This document shows, piece after piece, positions 58,920-64,000 of a stretch of DNA of 64,000 bases. Each line of letters starts with the position of its first letter. The first letter of the stretch is position 1. Below the pieces are notes generated by a model. It was given only the letters and a program-made list of their open reading frames with translations. It was not told the DNA's origin and made no database searches. The translations under genes and the position numbers were made by a program. The stretch lies in the NCBI RefSeq assembly GCF_001941445.1, contig NZ_CP009245.1:2813992-2877991 (forward strand), given 5' to 3'. The stretch comes from Corynebacterium aquilae DSM 44791 (GTDB lineage Bacteria > Actinomycetota > Actinomycetes > Mycobacteriales > Mycobacteriaceae).

Positions 58920-60794
58920 TTAAGCCTGCTTCTTGCGACGGGAAGCAGCAGCAACGTAAGCACCGGAGCCGACGATCAGCAGGCCGCCAACGACGACCAG
59001 CGGAGCGATACCAGCGCCACCGGTGAGCGGCAGGTTGAAGCCGTTGTTCTTCGGAACGTTCTTGACCTTGATGTCAGATGCTTCCTTCAGAGCCTTCTCG
59101 GCGTCTGCCTGATCCTCGAAGTTGGTCTTCGGGTCGGTGGAGACGATCTTGGTGGAGTTCTCAGCCTCAGTGCCGTACTTCGGGTTAGCGAGGAGCTGGA
59201 ACTGCAGAACGTCGGGGAGCAGCTCGTGGTTCGGCGGAGCAACGGTCTCCTTCAGGCAGTAGAAGGAAACTTCCTTCCAGGTGGTGCCGTCGGTACCGTT
59301 AACGAAGGTGGAGTTGTTACGGAAGTCGTTGACGAGCAGGCCGTCGATGACAACCTTGCCGCCACCGGTGGACTCGAAGACGTCCTTGCCGTTAACCTTC
59401 ACCGGGTCAGCGGTGCGACCGGTTGCCGGGTCAGCGGAGATCTCGCGGTTAGCGTTGCACTCGAAGACCTGGAACTTAGCGCCATCCAGGGGTGCGTCGC
59501 CCTCGGTGGAAACCTTGGTGAACTCGAGCTTGCCGTAGAAGGTGTCAACCTCGTTGGAGGGAACTCCGGGGGGAGTGGTGGGATCCTCCGGAGGGGTCTC
59601 CGGGTCGAACGGCGGGTTCTTCGGATCCGGATCTTCCGGGTCACCGGGGCTGTTCGGATCTTCCGGGTCCTTCGGGAAGTTCGGGTTGGTCGGATCGTCC
59701 TTCGGAACCTGAATGTTGGACGCCACGTTGTGGATCTGCTTCAGGCCATTGAGCTCGTCAGCCTGGACGTTGAGGGTCCACTCAACTTCCTTGCCAGCGT
59801 TAGCAGCAAGCTTGGTCAGACCGGGCTCGAGGAAGCCGATGGTCACCCAGGTAGCCTTGCCGGGCTGCTTCTCAGCAGCGATGATCTTGTAGTCGGTGCC
59901 TTCTTGGAAGACCTCGCCGTCCTTGATCTTAACGACGTCCTTGCCCTTGCCGATGTAGGTCAGCTCAGGAGCGAGGGGGTCGATGACCTGGAACTTAGCG
60001 AAGCCAGCTTCACCCGGATCACCAATCTTGGTGTCGACGGTGTACTGGTACTGAGAAGCTTCGGTGGAGCCGGAACCGGGAGCGGTAACGTCCTTGATGG
60101 ACTTCTTGATACCGGTCTCGAACGGAGCGTTCTTCGGGTAAACGTGAACGTCGTAGTTCCAGCAAGCGGTGTTGGTCTGGTCGGTCAGCGGAAGGGCAAC
60201 CAGGAAGGGCTTAGCCGGAACAACATCGGCAGGGCTCTTGGTTTCCTTGACCAGGTACAGGCCGGCGTCAAACTTCTTGGTGACGACACCATCCTTGGTG
60301 GTCATAACTTCGCCGCTCTTAGCAACAGAAACCTTAGGGTACTCGGTTTCGAAGGTCGGCTCCTTGAAAAGAGCGTCGCCCTTTGCCTTGTAAGCAGCGG
60401 TGAGCTTGGCGGCGAGCTGCTGACCTGCGTTGGTCTTCAGATCGATGCCTTCGACCTTGTAGACGGTGAAGTCAACATTGGAGAGCTTGTCAACGCCAGA
60501 GGGATCAGCTTCCAGCTTCTTACCATCGTTGGAGAAGCTCTTGGGCTCGACGGGCTTGCCCTTGTACTTGTGGATGGTGAAGTCAACCTGGTCGTTAGTG
60601 ACGGAGGTCTTCTGGTTATCCTGCGGCTTGCACTCAGCCGGGTTGCCCGGGGCTGCTGCAGAGGTGGTGGCGGTAGCGGAAGTGTCTTCCTCACCCTGTG
60701 CGAATGCCAGGGGGGTAGCGCTGAAGCCGAGAGCGGCAACAGCAGCGATCGAGAGGCCCGCGGTAGATACGCGGCCCATGCTCTTGCGGGTCAT
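58920..60794 (-). CDS. SpaA-type major pilin with LPLTG anchor
   Basis: ATG 60794 with AGGAG upstream gives 624 residues: a signal peptide (cleavage near LAFAQGEED), three Ig-like pilin domains, the pilin motif WNYDVHVYPKNA with the linking Lys (about 221), and a Pro/Asp-rich spacer (about 385-425, repeated DPEDPNSP/PPFDPETPP units). The third domain carries an E-box (FYCLKETVAPPNHELL). The sorting signal is LPLTG (588-592), a hydrophobic helix and RRKKQA. It closely follows the C. diphtheriae SpaA plan. The Lys/Asn/Glu sets for internal isopeptide bonds are plausible but not assigned. Confidence 0.95.
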   Translation of the reverse strand: MTRKSMGRVSTAGLSIAAVAALGFSATPLAFAQGEEDTSATATTSAAAPGNPAECKPQDNQKTSVTNDQVDFTIHKYKGKPVEPKSFSNDGKKLEADPSGVDKLSNVDFTVYKVEGIDLKTNAGQQLAAKLTAAYKAKGDALFKEPTFETEYPKVSVAKSGEVMTTKDGVVTKKFDAGLYLVKETKSPADVVPAKPFLVALPLTDQTNTACWNYDVHVYPKNAPFETGIKKSIKDVTAPGSGSTEASQYQYTVDTKIGDPGEAGFAKFQVIDPLAPELTYIGKGKDVVKIKDGEVFQEGTDYKIIAAEKQPGKATWVTIGFLEPGLTKLAANAGKEVEWTLNVQADELNGLKQIHNVASNIQVPKDDPTNPNFPKDPEDPNSPGDPEDPDPKNPPFDPETPPEDPTTPPGVPSNEVDTFYGKLEFTKVSTEGDAPLDGAKFQVFECNANREISADPATGRTADPVKVNGKDVFESTGGGKVVIDGLLVNDFRNNSTFVNGTDGTTWKEVSFYCLKETVAPPNHELLPDVLQFQLLANPKYGTEAENSTKIVSTDPKTNFEDQADAEKALKEASDIKVKNVPKNNGFNLPLTGGAGIAPLVVVGGLLIVGSGAYVAAASRRKKQA

Positions 60795-63021
60795 AGATTT
60801 TCTCCTAGATTTCCCGTAATGCGATGAATGTGGGCCCAGACGGATGCCTGAGACCGTTCGACCGACCGTTGCAGCTCAACTATTAGAAGAAGAACGTGCC
60901 AACTCGGGGTCGGCTTAGCCCCTTAGGAGAATTCCTTCGGGGGCCGATGAAGTGATGACTTTTGTTCGGCTCTGTCATGCTAGCAAATTCTTAAGAACTT
61001 TCTCAGGCTTGGCTGGGAACGTTTTCAGCGTTTTGCTAGTGACTCGACCGCTCAGAAGTCTTAGAGACACCTTAGAGGATTGCCAAAAGGTCAACAACTT
61101 CGACACGCAAATTTGTTCACAACTCTGACACTTTGCACTGGTCAAGGGGGAGCATTACCCCTGTGAGATTTTTCTAAGAAACTGTTTCCTTTAACGTCTC
61201 AAATTGCCCATAACCTGCAGTTTTGGTGTGACCATCCAGGTACTTTTGCCTATAACTGCATTCCCAGGAATCCATGTTTTTCTAAGTTTCCACCACTTTT
61301 ACCCCTGCTTGTGACTTGACGCACAATACCCCCACTTGGGGCACCCCACACGTCGCAGCCCCTGAGACATCACCCAAGAAAACGCGCTTTTTATCAGCCC
61401 TCTTAGGTGAAAATCTTTTGCGTAAATCACACCAAAATCACCCCCTTAGGTGACCGTGACCTGGGTGAAATGCATGGCGACCACACTATCCTTGGTCGTT
61501 TTTCTTAACAGAAAACACCTCGCAACAACCCTTTATTGAATCCCGGCACCACACGCATTTACCCACCAAGACGCCCAATAATCGGCAGGTACAGCCCCTG
61601 TGACACGACTTATTGCAGCTAAGAATCCGCTTACGGCACACCCGGTTTTCCCCATGGAGGCAGCAACAGGTCCAATCCCACTGTGGGGAAGTCAAGGCAC
61701 CTACATATAGAAGGTGTGACGCGGTAACAACTGAGTTTCCAACACCACCCGGCAGATGCGAGCGACACAAATCCTCTGGCATACCGGCCGACACCCCCAT
61801 CCCGGCGCGCCCCGGGAGGCTGCCCTTTCCCACTGTGGGCCTGCTTTTCGCTGGTGCGCTGCCTCAGCTGAGCTACGGCGTTGTTATGTGTTGTGTTGCC
61901 ACTTCTTATTTAGTGTTGTGTTTTTGTTGTTTTTCCTTCACCGGGATTGGTTCTGGCGAAAGGCAATCTTGGGGGATCTTTTGTGCAGGTGTGCTTTGGC
62001 AGGTGGGGCAGGTTCGCGTATGTGGGTGGCGTGCTTGGCGGGTTTTGTTGTTGGGCGGGGTTGCTGATTGGTGGTGTGCTTGCCCGCCATGGGTGTGGGG
62101 TGCTCTTGCGTGGTTGATGGCTTGGGGTGTGCCGTTGAGTGCTGCCGCTTGAAAGCCCGCACCTCGTGTTTGGTGGTGGGGGTTTGGTTTTTGTTGTTTG
62201 GTGTTTGGTGTTTGGCGCACCGCTTGGGAGCCCAGCGGTTGCTGGTCTTGTGGGTTGGGGGTTGGTGTCGAGGGTTTATCTTGAGGGTTGGTGGTTGGGG
62301 GCTTTTGTTGGGGTTTAGGCGGCGCCCTGGGGGTAGGGGATGGGATACGTGCGTGTTTTCGTGTGGGGTCGGGGCGGGGAAAGCTGTGATTTTCTTAGTA
62401 AACGGGTGGGCTGCGGTGATGAGATCACGGACCACACCACACAATGCGGAAACAAAACCACGCCCCACACCGGCCGGAACAGGGCTGCATACACGCCCAA
62501 AAGCCAGCCGCCGCCTGCAGCCGCCACCCCATCTGGCGGGTGTTTTCCCCGGTGTTATATAGGTGGCAATCCTTAAAACACGCAAAAACCAGCTAGGCTG
62601 GTACCTCGAAACGGCCACGCCCACAGCACCAGCATCCTTTGCGTTGTTCCGCTGCGGGCACACCACGACCCGCGCACCTGTCGCCCCGGCCCAGCTGCAC
62701 CCGTCCGGCGGTTTCTCACACCCACCGTGGACCACCACGCCCCTGTTCTGCGGAACGCAGCGTGCCACCCACAGGCGCCGCCAAGCACACCACCACAGTG
62801 GCAGCCGGCAGCGGCCGAGAAAACCTCACGGTTTTCCCGGAAGGTGTTGGAATCCTAACGCTGTGAAGCACCCGCCCAGCGTGCCCACCTGCACGCACCC
62901 AACAGCACGGTGCCCAGCGAACAGCCCGCCGCCGAGCAGCACACCAGCCACACCCCGGCAGGTACAACGCACTGGTGAGTTTTCCTCGAGGACGCTCGAG
63001 GCGACTAATAAATAAGGACAT
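60795..63021. other. 2.2-kb non-coding region between pilin and ponA
   Basis: The pilin side (60795-61480) is A/T-rich and should hold the pilus promoter. The motif CTTAGGTGA occurs at about 61403 and 61444, and the GlxR-like site is annotated separately. From about 61840 to 62340 the plus strand is G/T-rich and from 62400 onward A/C-rich. Long open frames here have biased, non-protein-like composition. No gene is accepted. The ponA promoter must lie near its right end. Confidence 0.45.
61310..61325. promoter_or_regulatory. GlxR-like site
   Basis: TGTGA-CTTGAC-GCACA matches the corynebacterial GlxR (cAMP receptor) consensus TGTGA-N6-TCACA at 9 of 10 positions. It is about 515 bp upstream of the pilin start, far for direct control. 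Confidence 0.3.
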
Positions 63022-64000
63022 GTGACTCAAGTGAGCAACGAAGAAGACAAGATCGGTAACGAGCGCGCAGAGCGTCGCCGGCGCCGCCGTCACCGTCGCA
63101 AAGAAACCTCCACCAAAAAGAAGGTGCTGATTGCACTCGCAATCGTCTTCGCGGCGATGATCATCCTCCCGATCGGCGCATTCGCCGTCGCTTACAGCGC
63201 GGCAACCGTGCCCACCCCGGGGCAGTTGGTAACCAAACAGGTCTCCAACATCTACGCTTCCGACGGCACCACAGAGATCGCCCGCATCGTGCCCCCAGAA
63301 GGCAACCGCGAACAGGTCACCATCGACCAAATCCCCCAGTCGCTGCGCGACGCCGTTCTCGCCGCGGAAGACCGCGAGTTCTACACCAACCGCGGCTTCT
63401 CCGTCACGGGCTTCGCCCGCGCCATCAAAGGCCAGATCACCGGTGATGACTCCGCCGGCGGCGGCTCCACCATCACGCAGCAGTACGTCAAAAACGCGGT
63501 CGTCGGCAACGACCGCTCTTATAAGCGCAAAATCAAAGAGCTCGTCTACTCCGCCAAAATGGCCAACGAATGGAGCAAAGACGAAGTGCTCCAGGCGTAC
63601 CTGAACACCATCTACTTCGGGCGTAACTCCTACGGCGTGGCCGCCGCCGCCCAGGCATACTTCGGCAAACCACTAGCCGACCTCACCTTCGAAGAATCCG
63701 CAGTGCTGGCCGCCAGCATCCAGCGCCCCTCCTCCCTCGACCCGTGGACCAACCGGGAAGAAGCCGAAGCCCGCTGGAACTACGTCCTCGACGGCATGGT
63801 TCAAATCGGGGCCATCACCCCGGAGCAGCGCGCCGCCGCCGTCTACCCGGAAGTCATCGACCCCGCCAACAACCGCGCCTTCACCCAAGCTGAAGGCACC
63901 AACGGCCTGATCAAAAACCGGGTCATCGCCGAACTGGCAGAACACGGCATCTCCGAAGAAGACGTCGAAACCCGCGGCCTGAAGGTGACCACCACCATCA
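63022..64000 (+). CDS. ponA: bifunctional penicillin-binding protein 1A/1B type, 3' end cut off
   Basis: GTG 63022 (AAGGACAT upstream; GTG 63031 also possible) opens a frame that runs off the window (326 codons visible). A basic cytoplasmic tail (ERAERRRRRRHRRKE) and one membrane helix (VLIALAIVFAAMIILPIGAF, about 35-54) precede the GT51 glycosyltransferase domain. Its motifs are AAEDREFYTNRGF (catalytic Glu 116), GGGSTITQQYVKN, KRKIKELVYSAKM, LNTIYFGRNSYGV and SIQRPSSLDPW. The transpeptidase domain lies beyond the window. The protein polymerises and cross-links peptidoglycan. Confidence 0.95.
   Translation, partial: MTQVSNEEDKIGNERAERRRRRRHRRKETSTKKKVLIALAIVFAAMIILPIGAFAVAYSAATVPTPGQLVTKQVSNIYASDGTTEIARIVPPEGNREQVTIDQIPQSLRDAVLAAEDREFYTNRGFSVTGFARAIKGQITGDDSAGGGSTITQQYVKNAVVGNDRSYKRKIKELVYSAKMANEWSKDEVLQAYLNTIYFGRNSYGVAAAAQAYFGKPLADLTFEESAVLAASIQRPSSLDPWTNREEAEARWNYVLDGMVQIGAITPEQRAAAVYPEVIDPANNRAFTQAEGTNGLIKNRVIAELAEHGISEEDVETRGLKVTTTI

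Noticed and set aside
61938..62768. 276-codon minus-strand open frame rich in Pro, Thr, His and Lys
   Set aside because: The composition mirrors the G/T-rich DNA on the other strand. There is no domain, signal peptide or ribosome site.

Overview
The window is from a high-G+C Actinobacterium, almost certainly a Corynebacterium. The evidence is the set and order of recognisable genes: L-lactate dehydrogenase, msrA, Mn-superoxide dismutase, the HrrSA-type two-component pair, a DUF2020 lipoprotein, a TetR regulator that I recognise as McbR, a UspA pair protein, an rrn operon, thioredoxin, dnaB and ponA. From memory this follows the right-hand part of the C. glutamicum map. Actinobacterial marker families (Lsr2, DUF6474, class E sortase) agree. 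No tRNA gene was found.

Layout. 0-9.7 kb: truncated glycerophosphodiesterase, ldh, a secreted GH16-like protein, msrA, sodA, then a decayed accessory patch (two pseudogenes and an intact DUF2283 gene) and an MFS exporter. 10-18.4 kb: hypothetical membrane-anchored protein, TM0106-type RecB-like nuclease, two related small membrane peptides (12.9 and 18.2 kb), DUF6474 protein, PhoD phosphatase and Lsr2. 18.5-25.5 kb: hrrA and hrrS (each probably with its own transcript), DUF2020 lipoprotein, class E sortase with a 50-residue membrane peptide, a divergent YidC paralogue, mcbR and a GlsB/YeaQ protein. 25.8-34.5 kb: two duplicated secreted proteins, UspA, a 50-residue peptide whose start overlaps that of a RluA-type pseudouridine synthase, a MacB/FtsX-type ABC exporter and a small membrane protein. 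35.1-40.5 kb: leftward rrn operon (16S-23S-5S, no spacer tRNA). 41.8-50.1 kb: NYN-domain protein, pspA, trxA, then copZ and copA separated by an IS1249-like element that landed in the stem of what looks like the copZ terminator. 50.2-56 kb: CPA1-type antiporter, MFS transporter, GNAT acetyltransferase and dnaB. 56-64 kb: a small secreted peptide, a minimal pilus locus (one SpaA-type pilin and one class C sortase), a long non-coding stretch and the 5' part of ponA.

Functional themes. Several genes serve the cell envelope (two sortase systems, pilin, PonA, PspA, YidC paralogue, GH16 protein, MacB-like exporter). Others serve redox and metal stress (SodA, MsrA, thioredoxin, CopZ/CopA, UspA, HrrSA). 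The main novelty candidates are the decayed DUF6941/DUF4258/DUF2283 patch, the IS insertion in a terminator stem, the duplicated secreted pair with duplicated upstream DNA, the orphan pilin/sortase unit with a perfect hairpin between its genes, and abrupt strand-composition switches that do not follow gene direction.
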